From Saussurea involucrata (lineage: Eukaryota; Streptophyta; Magnoliopsida; Asterales; Asteraceae), in contig CM066312.1 in the NCBI GenBank assembly GCA_033807775.1, positions 22,913,696 to 22,977,695 of the forward strand: a stretch of DNA of 64,000 nucleotides, in the 5' to 3' direction. Below the pieces are notes generated by a model. The model saw only the letters and a list, made by a program, of their open reading frames with translations, did not search any database and had not been told where the DNA came from. Within the stretch, counting starts at the first letter, position 1; each line of letters starts with the position of its first letter. A program made the translations under genes and the position numbers. Positions 54,401 through 64,000 of the stretch are shown here, piece by piece.

Positions 54401-56171
54401 AGCAGACACAAAGTTCAAAGATAACTTTGTATCCAAGATCACACAGTTGGCTAATGCTGAGAAGGTTATGCATGAGGCCGTCCACAAAAGCCACTTTGTT
54501 GAAGGTTACAGATCCGTTAGAGAGGGTCCCGTATCCTTTGGTGTAAGCCTTAGAATTATCACCAAAGGTTACAGATGGACCTTTTCCCGGCACATAGTTG
54601 ATGAGAAGAGACTTGTTTCCCGTCATATGGCGTGAGCACCCGCTGTCTAAATACCAAATTTGATGGTGCTCAAAAGCCTGAGCGTAGGCTGTGGAGCACC
54701 CAGTTGCCACTAGAGCCATAGGTGAAGTGGCACTTTCGGAAACTTCCATTTCTTCTGAGATGGCCACGAAGCATCTATTCTGAGAATCACTGTCGGAGGT
54801 GTCTTCGTCGTCCCAATCGTGGGTTTCTGCCATGAGACCCTTCCCTTTTCTCTCTAGACCCTCACTCCTTTCCTTCTCTTTCTTGTACTTGGCCTTATAT
54901 TTCTCGGCACGCTCCTGATGATTTAAGAAGGGTGGTGGGGACTCCTTTTTGGGAAAGGTTGATTTGAAAGGCATGTGTTTGGATTTTTCCCTTTTTGAAG
55001 AGGGATTGTCAGAAGAAGTAAATTTGGACTTGGAGATACGCTTGCTTCTACACTCAGATGCAAAATGTCCTTTCTTGCCACAGTTGTAGCATTCCTCATT
55101 GGACCTGTCAGAAGAAGTTTTGAAAGATGAAGTTTTTCTAAGACTTCGAGATTTGTTGAAGGGACGAAACTTGTGTTTGGAACCGGCCATCATTGCCATC
55201 TCATCCGACAACTGTTCAACCATGATATCCTCACCTTCATCATCAGCATCACTAAGATATGCTTCCGTTTGGTGGGTTACATTTGTTTGGCTGTCATTGT
55301 CAGAGTCAGATGAAGGATAGGTGATTCTAGGAAGATTTTGAGAATTCTTGGAACTTTCACTAACAAGAGCTATAGAGGAGCTCTTTATTTCCTTGATGAA
55401 AGATTTCCGTTGAAGCTTGGTTTGCTCAAAGTTGAAGAGAGTACCATATAATACGGTTAAGGGCATGAACTCAAGGTCCTTGGTAGTTTTGATGCAAGTA
55501 CATATATTTTCCCAAAAATCTGGGAGACAATCCATGAACTTGCACAAGACTTCCTCATTATCATAGACTCTGCCCAACAACTTAAGATCATTTAAGAGAG
55601 AGTTGAAGCGGTTATAGAAACTAGGAAGAGATTCTCCTTTTTCAAAAGAAAATAGTTCATACTTTCTGATAAGACCAATCTTTTTGCATTTCTTGACTTC
55701 CTCTGTACCTTCGTACAGAACACATAGAGTGGTCCACATTTCTTTGGCAGTTTCAAAGTTCACCAAGGAGTGGTAGACCTCATCAGGAAGAGAGAGAGCA
55801 ATAATAGCTCTTACCTTGGAGTCAAGAGTAACTAAACGTTTCTCCTCATCAGTATACTTTTTAGGATTTTTTAGAATGTACCGACCAGTAGCACTGGATT
55901 TTTCCTCATCAGAATCACTTGAGATTTCCTTTTCAAAGGCCTCTTTGCCTGGCCTCTGCGTGTCATAGCGAGCCCAAACTCTGGGGATAATGGGTCCCTC
56001 GAGGAGAATGGTTGGATATCTAGTATCCACTCCTTCCATGAACAGCATCATGCGGCTTTTCCACAAAGAGAAGTTGTTGGGATTGAACTTAGGAGGTTTT
56101 GAAATAGAGCCATTTTCAGAGAAGTTATTTTGAAAAGAGTTTTCAACAGTAGAAGAAGAAGAGGCAGCCAT
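51408..56171 (-). CDS. Copia-3 gag-pol polyprotein (1587 aa, intact)
   Basis: One open frame starts MAASSSSTVENSFQNNFSEN at 56171, 45 bp from the LTR. Domains by approximate residue: gag core 25-260 (FSLWKSRMMLFMEGVD), CCHC knuckle CYNCGKKGHFASEC ~360, aspartic protease WYLDSGCSRHMTG ~507, GAG-pre-integrase HHCC ~640-690, and integrase with Asp at HMDLCGP ~701, RSDNGTEF ~765 and Glu at GVVERKNRT ~802. Reverse transcriptase runs ~1115-1360 with YVDDI ~1275, and RNase H from YSDSDIAG ~1435 to AEAEYVA and the C-terminal TKPLDETRF motif. No stop or frameshift is present and all catalytic residues I can check are there. With near-identical LTRs, this could be an active copy as far as gag-pol goes. 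Gag and pol are in one frame without a stop. Confidence 0.95.
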   Translation of the reverse strand: MAASSSSTVENSFQNNFSENGSISKPPKFNPNNFSLWKSRMMLFMEGVDTRYPTILLEGPIIPRVWARYDTQRPGKEAFEKEISSDSDEEKSSATGRYILKNPKKYTDEEKRLVTLDSKVRAIIALSLPDEVYHSLVNFETAKEMWTTLCVLYEGTEEVKKCKKIGLIRKYELFSFEKGESLPSFYNRFNSLLNDLKLLGRVYDNEEVLCKFMDCLPDFWENICTCIKTTKDLEFMPLTVLYGTLFNFEQTKLQRKSFIKEIKSSSIALVSESSKNSQNLPRITYPSSDSDNDSQTNVTHQTEAYLSDADDEGEDIMVEQLSDEMAMMAGSKHKFRPFNKSRSLRKTSSFKTSSDRSNEECYNCGKKGHFASECRSKRISKSKFTSSDNPSSKREKSKHMPFKSTFPKKESPPPFLNHQERAEKYKAKYKKEKERSEGLERKGKGLMAETHDWDDEDTSDSDSQNRCFVAISEEMEVSESATSPMALVATGCSTAYAQAFEHHQIWYLDSGCSRHMTGNKSLLINYVPGKGPSVTFGDNSKAYTKGYGTLSNGSVTFNKVAFVDGLMHNLLSISQLCDLGYKVIFELCVCSVVDKHFNVVLSGRRMENVYVIDMGQSNSSSNVCFVSNDASKRNWLWHKRLSHLNFKTLHKISNKELVTGMPKLNFVKEKLCDACEKGKLTKTSFKTKQCSSITLPLQLLHMDLCGPVSTPSLGGKRYILVIVDEFTRYTWVFFLRYKSDATEEIINFVKKNEVLNGQLVRSVRSDNGTEFRNSALEDFFTEKGISQNFSAVRTPQQNGVVERKNRTLCEAARSMLSESNLPTYFWAEAVNTACFTQNRSVISKRHDKTPYEVFHGRKPNIGFLHVFGCICFILNDRENLGKFDPKADEGIFVGYSLSSKAYRVYNLRRKSIVESIHVKFDDLICSSLSSDEDDLHRWISSCIGDTPLVTSTDISSIPSNPSISKNPAGSLSPTEIDQPISHTKLPISTETLHQSPSSIPNPTENLMASTTENPILHQTSDPTTPFHSTPHTPSPLPPALKWTKDHPIDQIIGDQQAGVQTRRGVGNICLYVNFLSLSEPKKVDEALSDPCWITAMQEELSQFQRNKVWRLVPKPRNKTIIGTKWVFRNKMDEDGTVIRNKARLVAQGYRQEEGIDYDETFAPVARLEAIRIFLAHAAYRNFRVFQMDVKSAFLNGELAEEVYVKQPPGFEDPAHPNFVYRLDKALYGLKQAPRAWYDTLANFLLKHGYSRGKIDNTLFIKETSGNIILVQIYVDDIIFGATDECLCDEFASLMMSEYEMSMMGELTFFLGLQVKQSSEGIFINQSKYIRDLLKKFNFLDSSPMKTPMAPPLKLCADLKGESVDVTLYRGMIGSLLYLTASRPDIMFATCLCARYQANPKVSHLKAVKRIFRYLKGTLHLGLWYPKDSSFELIGYSDSDIAGSQIDRKSTTGSCQLLGGKLVSWSSKKQNSVSTSTAEAEYVAAGSCCAQILWMRNQLRDYNQFFSKVPILCDNSSAIAIANNPVLHSRSKHIDIRYHFIRDHISKGDIELHFIPTDLQLADIFTKPLDETRFNFLISELGMCNFQE

Positions 56172-56202
56172 CGCAGATCAAGTTTATGGAATTAAACTTT
56201 CT

Positions 56203-56214
56203 GCTCTGATACCA
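56203..56214 (-). other. Copia-3 primer-binding site
   Basis: Minus strand TGGTATCAGAGC (initiator tRNA-Met), two bases from the 5' LTR. Confidence 0.92.
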
Positions 56215-56216
56215 CT

Positions 56217-57329
56217 TGTTAGTCCCAGATGGCTTAACAAGTATTGTAGAAGGGGGGGTTGAATACAATACACAAAAATTTCACAATTTTAATTCTTATA
56301 TTTGAAAAACTTTCAAAAGAATTACACACAGAAAACTTAAGATTGTTGCGGAAAAGAACAGATAAACTATTCTAACAATCTTACACAAAGTATACAACAA
56401 AACAACTAAGAACACTAAGAGCAAAGCTATTGAGTTTTAAGGCTTAAAAGAAGGTTTCTTGCACTGAGAGAATTTCTTTTTAAAGCGTGAGAATTGCATG
56501 AAGAGCACTTCTCCTTTTATAGTGCCAAGGAGTGCCCAAGCATTAAATGCTTGGGACACTTGTCATCTTCACATATGCTGATAATGTTGACTTCAGGAGA
56601 ACTGTGAAGTCCTTGTCACTTTTCACTAGGTGCAGACAGAGTAGCTTGAGCAGATAATAGGGACCTTAGCTGAAGGTGGATAAAAAGACAAACTGTCACT
56701 TTTCTCTGCTGGAGGATATTGTCCCATAATAAATGATCTTCTGTCTTGAGCCTTTAGCACCGAAGTGGTTTCCACCGAGATTTGACAAGTCTTCGGTGGA
56801 AAGAAGACTAGTCCACCGAAGTTGCAAGCAGGATTCGGTGGTAACTAGTCCACCGAAATTACGAGCATGTTTCGGTGGTGAGAGGACCACCGAAATTACA
56901 AGTATACTTCGGTGGTGAGAGGACCACCGAAGTTACATGTATATTTCGGTGGTGAGAGGACCACCGAAGTTACATGTATATTTCGGTGGTGAGAGGGCCA
57001 CCGAAGTTACATGTATATTTCGGTGGTGAGAGGAGCACCGAAAGGGTCATCGGTGGGAGAAGGCCACCGAAGATGTCCTATAACTTCGGTGGAGAGAAGG
57101 CCACCGAAATGTCAAGGGATTTCGGTGGTGATGACTTGTTTGAAAGTTGCCGAGAGTCTTCTATTTTCCACAAGTAGAGAGTCTTCAAGCTTGGTTTCGG
57201 TTGATCTTCGACTTCACCGAACATTTGCTATCTTGTACAAGTCATTCAAAGAACTGAACTAAAATATTCTAAGTAGGAGTTTTAGGGAAAACATTGGTGA
57301 GTCAATTTCAAATCCTTGGTGACCCAACA
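56217..57329 (-). repeat. Copia-3 5' LTR (1113 bp)
   Basis: TGTTAG...CAACA. TATAAAA on minus at 56512-56521 and the palindromic TTCGGTGG/CCACCGAA block at about 56760-57146. Confidence 0.95.
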
Positions 57330-58292
57330 TTATCCATTAAAGGTGGATAGCATGGTGGAAGCGGGTCGGGTGGATACACCCATGCTGCAGGGGGTCCAGC
57401 TGGGTTTATTACCTCCACGTATGTTTTTCGGTAATATTCGGACGTGAAGAAAGGTACAGCCAAGTCGTTGCAATCTGTACGACCCATATATGTTGCTGCA
57501 GCGATGGCATGGCCGCACGGTAACCCAGATTTATCCCATTCGCGACACGAACAAAGGTGGTCTTCCATATTCACAATCGCATGAATATAGTCATCATGCA
57601 CCTCGTACTTCCCATACCCGATTGCTCTTACCGGCCATGTCGCCGCACGACGCGCCCTGTACTGAACGATATTCTCCGCCGTTGGTGCGAGTGCATTTTG
57701 TATCTTAGCTCCTTTTAGGCGTCGAATTTGGTACCACTCTTGTTGAAAGGCCCGAAAGTAGTCCATAAGATTAACAATCGGACATCTACGCGCAAAACGG
57801 GAGAGTGCATTCACAGACTCTGCACTATTCGAGGTCAAAATGTCATACCGTTGTCCAAGAAAATGGGCCGCGGACCACCTCTCCGGTCCAGCATCGTCAA
57901 AGACTTTGGCTGCTTCCTTGACACTGTATCGTAGCATATTCATGTACTTGTTAAACTCCCGATCCGTATATGCTCTGCATGCCGCCCAATATACATCCTT
58001 GTAGGTGGTAATACGTTTGTCCTTGGATTTGGCGTTCATCTCCAAATGTCGACAGCATATGGCGTGAGGGGCGTTTGGGTACATGGCAGAGATTGCGGCG
58101 CTTATGGAAGGAGCCCTGTCAGACATAAACACCAACCCTTGCGGGTCTCCGATAGCTTGTCACAACATGGACAGAAACCAAGTCCACTCGTCCCCGGTTT
58201 CGGACTTGCCTACGCCGAAAGCTACTGGAACGATGGAGTTATCCCCGTCCATGGCAACCGCCAGGAACATCATACCCAAGTAACGGCCCTTT

Positions 58293-60022
58293 TGTAACAC
58301 CCCAAAACAGGGGTTAACAAAAACTTCCATAAAACGGAAGAGTGGTACACATTACTAAAGTAAAAGTATACCTAATTAACATTACATAATCATTAATACA
58401 AAGATTTAGTTAATCATAACTACTATTGGACCACTAGCTTATTTGATCACTACTATAGAAATCAAATATCAAAAGAATGCCGGAAAGTTCTATCATCAAT
58501 CTTCCAATCTTTATCTCTCTAACAATGATCCCATGCTCACAACCCCGTTCTAGACCTTCTTGTGTCCGGAACCACTAAAATCTGTAATACATAAAACACA
58601 TAACAAGTGTTAGGCTTTTAAAGCGTAAGTGAGATTACACATAGCACATAGAGCATAATCATAGCATGTAGGAATAACAATTCGATACGTTCACAAATTG
58701 GATTCCATGGAGAAGGTCCATATCGCTACCTAGTTACATCATAATCGAAGATATACCTTGATCGATACCCCACGGTATTGTCACAAGGCATAACACAACG
58801 GAAAACCCCACGGTATCCGAAGGTATGAATCAATTACACTTACCCCACGGTGTGTAAGAATATATCCTCCAATGCCTACTAGGTGCTCCTCCAATTATGT
58901 GAATACCAAATATATTAATCCAAATAAGATTCAAGCATATTTAACATATAACAATGGTCCAACCATTTAACATAATCAATACTACTTCCATGTAGTTCAT
59001 ATACATCCATATGTATCAAATCATATTCTATATGACATCAATAATAAACATCCATGTTTACAATTCAATAATAAGTCCATTTTGACCATTAAGCCATCAT
59101 TACTTCATTAAGACATATATTAAGCCATCTTCATAATCACATACCAATGATATATAATCAAAGTCAAACCCTTAGCACCAACATTTAACATAGTATACTA
59201 AGTAATAAACACAAATTATCCACATAACTTACTTGAACTCCTCTTGTTTTCCTCTTAACCATTAAGAGCATACAATTCAAGATTTCATATTAACTATACC
59301 AAAATCAAGATGAGAAATGATAGATAAGTATAATAGAATCATTTAGGTACAGATTACTCACCTTTAAAGCCTCAATTGGTATAACCTTACTTGAAGACTT
59401 GAACCCTAATACTCCAAATCAATATGAAATGAAGATGCAAGCCCTAAATGGAAATTTAAGTGGTAAGATTCATCTTTGCAATTACTTGTATTGGATTAGA
59501 ATTAAGAGATGTGAATTACCTTAGAATTTAGATGAAGAATCGTTTGCTAGGTGAAGAGCAGAGTACTGATCAGTTTTTGAGAGTTCTAAGTTAAAAGTGA
59601 GATGACTAAGGACTAAGGGGTGGGTTTAACCCCCCTTTGGCACGTCAGGTGCTCGGCGCCGATCACCCGCGCCGATGCATCGGCGCCAACCCATCGGCGC
59701 CGGCTTCTGTTTGCCAAACATCTCAACTTCCACTAATTTAGCCGTAACTTCTTCGTTAAAACTCCGTTTTTACCCCGGAAAGTACTGTTGGACTCGTATT
59801 CAAATTACCCATCCAACTAATCCATAAAATCTAATATTTAACTTTATCATCTATTTTTCATTTATTTCCTTAAGGAATAAACTTACTGATTTCTATCAGG
59901 AGTTATCAAATAACAAGTAACAATCACGGAAATTACTTAGGAAATCAATTATAATTTAAGAAGTCAAAATATAAAGAAATATTAGGACTATTTTTACTCA
60001 CAAGGATTTTCCGGGTGTTACA
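58293..60022 (-). repeat. Gypsy-2 3' LTR (1730 bp)
   Basis: It contains repeated CCCCACGGT words (58770-58855) and a cluster of GCGCCGATC / GCGCCGATGCATCGGCGC palindromes at 59650-59705. TGTAACACCCC ends are typical of Tekay-like gypsy elements. Confidence 0.8.
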
Positions 60023-63000
60023 ATTCTCCCAACCTTAAAACGATTTCGTCCCCGAAATCTATATCCTTTACAACCCAAAGTCAACCGACTCACTATCGAC
60101 CAAAATTTAACAATTCCTAACGGGAATCTAAGTTCTATCCATACGGTCTATAAAGACAATTCTTCGAACAATTGTTTATTAACAAAGCCCCTATACATAC
60201 GTTGTACTCATGTACAGATAAACGTTCCAACCATAGAGAAACTCCCAACCATACGACTTCAGTCATCTCCCAACCTTAAAATGTTCTATACATCTTGATT
60301 CCAGTTTCTAACTCTAAATCAATTTAAGGCTCAATTAATACTGAGACCAACCGAATCTCTAATTTCAATTGCCCCTATCGTTAACGGCCATTCTCATTCA
60401 AAGAGCTCTAATAGACTCCAAAATCCATCTCAATAATTAATCATCAAACGGACAGGTTCACTAATCATACACAAAAGTTAGTTCACTAAAACCACTCATC
60501 ACAAATGAGTATCTTAAGGTTACTACTACCATCACCATCATTTTTTTTTTTAAAATCAGCTACAATTTCCCGATTACACTAAAGGTGTTTGGCCTTAAAC
60601 CCAAAAGTTAACACCTAAATATCACCAACCTTTGCACTTTAACCAAACCCACACATGGGTTCCATTCACAAATAAAAATCTAGAAGGAACAAGGATTCTT
60701 CTTTCATATTTCCTGAACCTTACTTCTTTCCTCATTAACCGCTCCCCAACTTAGATTTGTAAGCCTCTTTAAAGTAACCGTTTATCATTAAACCTTTATC
60801 CGACTATTGCCTAGTCTTCCATACCGTCATTATCCACATCTCAATCTCCAGGTCTCAAAATAACATTAACGTATGCTGCTTGAAAATCCATACTCACTTT
60901 AAATTGGGCATACTCACCACTTTTGAATACTTCTATATCTACGGCACCCATCACTACATCTATGACCCACACGTTTCTTCAGTAAAAAGTACTACCACTT
61001 CCTCACATCAATATCGTACTATGCGACCACATTGCAACCAAGCACTAAAATATTTTATATCAAAGGTGATAATTCCGTTGAACCTGTAACCTTCCTATCA
61101 TTACTTCCTACGTTAGCATGAAGTACTAACCTCCAATCATTATTTGTCTCTTTTCCCCAACTTTTCCACATACCGATAACACTTTCTCATCTTTATTAAA
61201 CTTCCTATGATTCAAAATCATAAACTTATTTAGCGACTCACACAACCCAAAATCACTTTGGATAAACTCATACTACCGCTCGACATTCTATTCCAATAAT
61301 AGCCAAATCACTACACCATCTTACAACCACATATTCCAACAACTTTATTGACAACTAGCACTTTTCATCTGGAATCCCCGAAAAGACTTTCATCTAATGT
61401 CCCCTCTTTATCACTTATTATTACTTCTTTGTGACTCCAAACCATTATATATACATTGCACACTACATCACAAATCAACATAGTCCATACCCTTACTATG
61501 TTCGTGCCTATTTCTTCATTATATATACCATCTACATCATAAGTAGAATGTTCATCTACAACAATAGTCTTTCACTATCCTAACACCCCTCCACAAGGTG
61601 ATCCTTCAACTTTTAATCTTCCGATTCTAACTTGACATTCATACGTGATCTAAAAAAAATCAATGTATTCACATTATGTAGACTTTAATTAATACAATTC
61701 ATGTAATTCCAACCCCCAAGCCTATGTCAAGTTAATTAAACCGACGAATACCCTTAAGACTCAACCGAATTTAAAACCAAGCCATCCGCTCAAAGGGTCT
61801 ATTGATCATTTATCAGTTATCAACTCATGAAATTTAAAATACATCTAATCCCACATCATGCAACACACGCCTCGAGACATGATAATCTCACGACCCCTTC
61901 ATTGCTACTTTCCCAATGAAGTCAATTCATATATGTATCTATATGTACACGTATGTACAACTCTATATACTCCACAATATATTTATATATATTTATATAT
62001 ATATATTATTATTTTGCCATAGGTCACTAGTCCCAAAGGTACTAAAAATACAAGACCATCAAACTGTCCTCACACATAAGACCAATAGTTAAACCAACAC
62101 TAAAAATGCGATTAAGCATATACCACACCAAAATTATTGCACAACCACAATAAACTTCTAAAAGCGTATTTTGACCACCTAACCTTTACTTCTGTAGCAA
62201 TTTAACCAAAACCTTTTCTATTCGTGATTTATTCGCCAATCACTCAAAATCCACACATGTGGTGTTTCACAATATATGTATTGTCCGCATTCTATAACAT
62301 TCTGTAACATTTTCAAGTCCACCGTACACGATATTGTCCGCTTTACGGATACCCTCTGCATAACAGCATGCCGGCACCGCTCACGGTTTTGTTCCTGCCC
62401 GCACAGGCATACGCGGGACGCACCCAGACCGCACCCTGTGACAGGCAAAAGGCCTCATACATCCAACACAACTGCGACTTCAATGTCAATAGTCGACCTA
62501 TCGATACTTCTTTAATCTATTCATCAACAAGGACTGAACTTAATCCTTTCGACAAAACATAATACAATTTACATCTCATCGTCTTCATTTCAAACCTATT
62601 CGTGCAATACTAATATCACAAGATCACCATAAATTCTTATTTAACGTCGAGGGTATTTCCTTACTGTCTCACCACACTACTCATAGCAATTTGCTAATTC
62701 CATCACCTTGATTACTACTAATCTTTCCTCCGGACACTACTGTCCCTTGCCAACTGTATTTCTAGTTACCAAACAAGGGTATAGACCTTCTTACAACCGA
62801 CGCTAAAGTCCACTTTCAACTCTCCCATTGTTCACCTTCCTCCTAAACACCATTACCAAAACTTACGAACATTCTCCCATGGTTTATCCAACACCTCTCC
62901 ATTCTCAGAGTTCTTTCTTAGCTTATAGTAATATTTTACGACTTAGTTCGTTCATAACCTTCATACATAACAATGTATTAAATGTATTATTTCGCACATT

Positions 63001-64000
63001 TCCTCCTTTTAAAGAACAACACTTGGAGCAACTTGGGTACACATGACCCCAAGATTCTTATAACTTTAGTGTACTGAACCACGATCACGAGAATCATTTG
63101 CATACTACTTTCCGCAAAACTTAATCTTTTTCAACCAAAACTATATTGTTATGACCGTAGTATATTTAATGAAAATCTTTTCATACGACAAAAGTTGCAA
63201 GAAATTACCGACACAAAATAAGCTAGTCGGTTCTCACACTCATCTATATTTAACTTTTCTTGTAAAGTATAATGTATTTTGCAAATTACTAAACTCAAAA
63301 TTTGACTGCGCGACGTAAATGGTATTACCTCTTTCTTTAAATACCCACGTGTACCTACTGACTCATCATCAACTAAATTGTTATTTATGCATTTGTTTTG
63401 AAATCACAAAAACCCATGTAACACACACTCGAGGACACCATGCATAAAACTCTACTTGCAATTGAAGGCTATTTGCTTAAACAAGGTCTATCGTTTAACT
63501 CACGCAACTTATCATTGACGCCCTATTTTCAACCAGTGGTTACCCTCTCAACATTCTAACACTTGTTATATATGCCTTCCAAGGCTCACTTACTCAACCA
63601 TTTCATACTATTCTCATCTTGATCAAACATCTTACATTCTATTTCCACACATTTTAATCCACTTATTTAAAGTTGTCTCGGCGGACTTTCATGAGTCCCG
63701 CCAGTTCCAGGTTGTCCTTCCTATCCTCGATCATTTACCGATCTGTCCTCTAAAGAATTGAAAGACCTTGGTGGCGTTTTTACCATCATTATGCTATAAA
63801 ACAAAAAATAACCCTGAGAAATGGTTATATGAATATAGACACACGAAACGTACCTTACCGATCATTAGTCACCAGAACAATTTAGAAACAAGTATGCTTA
63901 TGTAACAATATATTCATAATAACAGTAGCTAATTGCGATTATGAATGTATCATACATGAGAATCCTCATTACCGTCGTTACCGTACTAATTTCACGTATT
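60023..64000. other. Gypsy-2 interior without recognisable coding domains
   Basis: Four kilobases of AT-rich sequence with no long frame and no protease, RT or integrase motif that I can find. It is either a non-autonomous (LARD-like) derivative or a heavily decayed pol. An unusual GC-richer patch at 62365-62455 (CATGCCGGCACCGCTCACGG) is not identified. Confidence 0.55.

Larger units (their letters stand above)
35916..57329 (-). mobile_element. Copia-3: complete Sirevirus-like Ty1/copia element with a third ORF
   Basis: Two 1113-bp LTRs (35916-37028 and 56217-57329), the 5-bp target duplication TTATC (35911-35915, 57330-57334), a tRNA-Met primer site at 56203-56214 and a purine tract at 37029-37038 define a full element on the minus strand. 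It has an intact gag-pol (51408-56171) and an extra ORF between pol and the 3' LTR. Its 21.4 kb includes Gypsy-1 (8606 bp plus 5-bp TSD) and a 1457-bp tandem duplication; without them it would be about 11.3 kb. Extra ORFs after pol and long LTRs are known for Sirevirus elements. Confidence 0.95.
35676..58292 (-). pseudogene. mudrA-like transposase of MULE-D, split by a 21.4-kb insertion
   Basis: The 3' part is 35676-35915 and the preceding part 57330-58292. Removing Copia-3 and one TTATC restores the MULE-A-like order across the junction (…CYPPLMD / KNRAGRPRK…). The right part has MSDRAPSI, CCRHLEMNAK and the SWIM finger CSCREWDKSGLPCGH; the left part has the CCHC knuckle CTRCQCVGHTRGEC. A TGA at 58160-58162 interrupts the DDE domain (…WFLSML*QAIGDP). 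The N-terminal half lies beyond Gypsy-2. The gene is dead through three independent lesions. Confidence 0.9.
33825..64000 (-). mobile_element. MULE-D: two-gene Mutator-like element, split by Copia-3 and Gypsy-2
   Basis: The left TIR begins GGGAAATTAATTAAAATACCC (33825) with CCCGCGATCGCGGG at 33924. The coiled-coil gene (plus), the small ORF, the MATH inverted repeat and mudrA (minus) follow in the same order as in MULE-A, reversed. mudrA is interrupted at 35915/57330 by Copia-3 and at 58292 by Gypsy-2, which runs past the window end, so the right TIR is not visible. Without its insertions the visible part is about 3.1 kb. Confidence 0.88.
58293..64000 (-). mobile_element. Gypsy-2: LTR retroelement, 3' LTR and interior (continues beyond window)
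   Basis: TGTAACACCCC at 58293 begins an LTR that ends GGGTGTTACA at 60022. It is followed by the purine tract (minus AAGGTTGGGAGAAT), so the element reads on minus and this is its 3' LTR. The interior next to the LTR is homologous to the Gypsy-1 interior (for example 60510-60620 with 42315-42420: TACTACTACCATCA, TTTGGCCT.AA.CCCAAAAGT). The second LTR and target copy are outside the window. Confidence 0.82.

Overview
This window is intergenic DNA of a flowering plant, almost entirely built of nested transposable elements around one ordinary host gene. Evidence for a plant: spliced GT..AG introns, MuDR/MURA transposases with SWIM zinc fingers, Ulp1 proteases with an N-terminal DUF1985-like region, Ty1/copia and Ty3/gypsy LTR elements primed by initiator tRNA-Met, and a ZAT-type C2H2 zinc-finger gene with a DLN/EAR motif. 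A eudicot, perhaps Asteraceae, is a guess from the style of the elements and is not proven here.

Left part (1-20950): a MULE (MULE-B) carries a Ulp1-like gene whose first intron appears to hold a 48-bp minisatellite. A second MULE (MULE-A, 9081-14041) sits in that minisatellite, as does Copia-2 (5269-7808), which is itself interrupted by Copia-1 (1-5268). MULE-B ends at 19150. A small Pack-MULE (MULE-F, 19277-20950) follows; it carries a MATH-domain gene fragment and has a perfect 9-bp target duplication.

Middle part (21064-33824): MULE-E is truncated, with both of its genes broken. An AT-rich stretch leads to the only convincing host gene, a three-finger C2H2 factor (26119-27183, minus). 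Next come a PIF/Harbinger-type MITE, MULE-C (27965-31846; a compact, apparently intact Ulp1-domain gene facing a mudrA remnant) and a second MITE with an expanded GGN repeat.

Right part (33825-64000): MULE-D starts at 33825. Its mudrA is split by a 21.4-kb Sirevirus-like Copia-3 (35916-57329, TSD TTATC, LTRs with two differences by eye) and then by Gypsy-2 (58293 to beyond the window). Copia-3 has one intact 1587-aa gag-pol ORF and a third ORF. That third ORF was broken by a 1457-bp tandem duplication and by Gypsy-1 (39856-48461, TSD GGCTT).

The MULEs form one family. Three of them (A, D, E) pair mudrA, tail to tail, with a small gene for a 107-aa coiled-coil protein. This is the layout of maize MuDR (mudrA/mudrB) with an unrelated-looking second protein. 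A and D also carry the MATH fragment as a near-perfect inverted repeat between the two genes, so the element family may make hairpin RNA against host MATH genes. Each element family here also carries its own repeated, mostly palindromic word in its LTRs or TIRs.
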